Shown here in pieces: positions 6,231 to 6,253 of a stretch of 6,253 nt of DNA. The notes under the pieces are model-generated. The model did no database searches, had not been told where the DNA came from, and worked only from the letters and a program-made list of their open reading frames with translations. The position numbers were made by a program, and so were the translations under genes. Position 1 is the first letter of the stretch, and each line of letters starts with the position of its first letter. Source of the DNA: JBFWNZ01 sp050250795 (GTDB lineage: Bacteria > Pseudomonadota > Alphaproteobacteria > UBA8366); the NCBI GenBank assembly GCA_050250795.1, contig JBFWNZ010000237.1, positions 1 through 6,253 on the forward strand, written 5' to 3'.

Positions 6231-6253
6231 CCTAATCCTCCGGGATAATCGCC

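Noticed and set aside
6235..6246. Small ATCC-TCCG-GGAT hairpin at the right edge
   Set aside because: The 4-bp stem is too short to be meaningful and the context is cut by the window end.
1..6253. CRISPR arrays, tRNA or rRNA genes, insertion sequences, toxin-antitoxin or phage-defence genes
   Set aside because: Reading both strands I saw no spaced direct repeats, tRNA-like cloverleafs, transposase motifs or defence domains; the window is a metabolic operon plus a small convergent unit.

Overview
The window is high-GC DNA (roughly two thirds G+C by eye) with tightly packed genes that start on ATGA overlaps. It most likely comes from an alphaproteobacterium. The best clue is a match to the GGAAC-N16-CGTT promoter of sigma-EcfG, the general-stress sigma factor restricted to Alphaproteobacteria, near the right edge. 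Gene content and codon use fit a soil or plant-associated lineage, but the genus cannot be named from this window.

Bases 1-5743 are the downstream part of one plus-strand operon. In order it encodes the C-terminal end of a family-5 (dipeptide/oligopeptide-type) periplasmic substrate-binding protein (1-341), a DppB-like permease (354-1382), a DppC-like permease (1379-2260), a single fused ATPase with two complete nucleotide-binding domains (2265-3959), and allophanate hydrolase AtzF (3956-5743). Gaps are 12 nt and 4 nt, and two junctions are 4-nt ATGA overlaps, so translation is probably coupled throughout. The five products form a complete importer plus a cytoplasmic enzyme that turns allophanate into ammonia and CO2. 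The simplest reading is a nitrogen-scavenging operon that imports a ureido or amide compound (for example biuret, a related breakdown product of cyanuric acid, or a ureido amide) and releases its nitrogen. No urea carboxylase, biuret hydrolase or cyanuric acid hydrolase lies in the window, so the imported substrate is inferred rather than shown. Any additional hydrolase would be upstream of base 1 or elsewhere in the genome.

Bases 5689-6253 hold a separate minus-strand unit that converges on the operon: two small uncharacterised proteins, 67 aa (5939-6142) and 80 aa (5689-5931), 7 nt apart. The second overlaps the 3' end of atzF by 55 bp. A near-ideal EcfG-type promoter at 6206-6230 would start transcription about 55 nt before the ATG at 6142, suggesting that this pair belongs to the general stress response. 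This is the least conventional part of the window. The transporter and AtzF are recognisable families in an informative arrangement.
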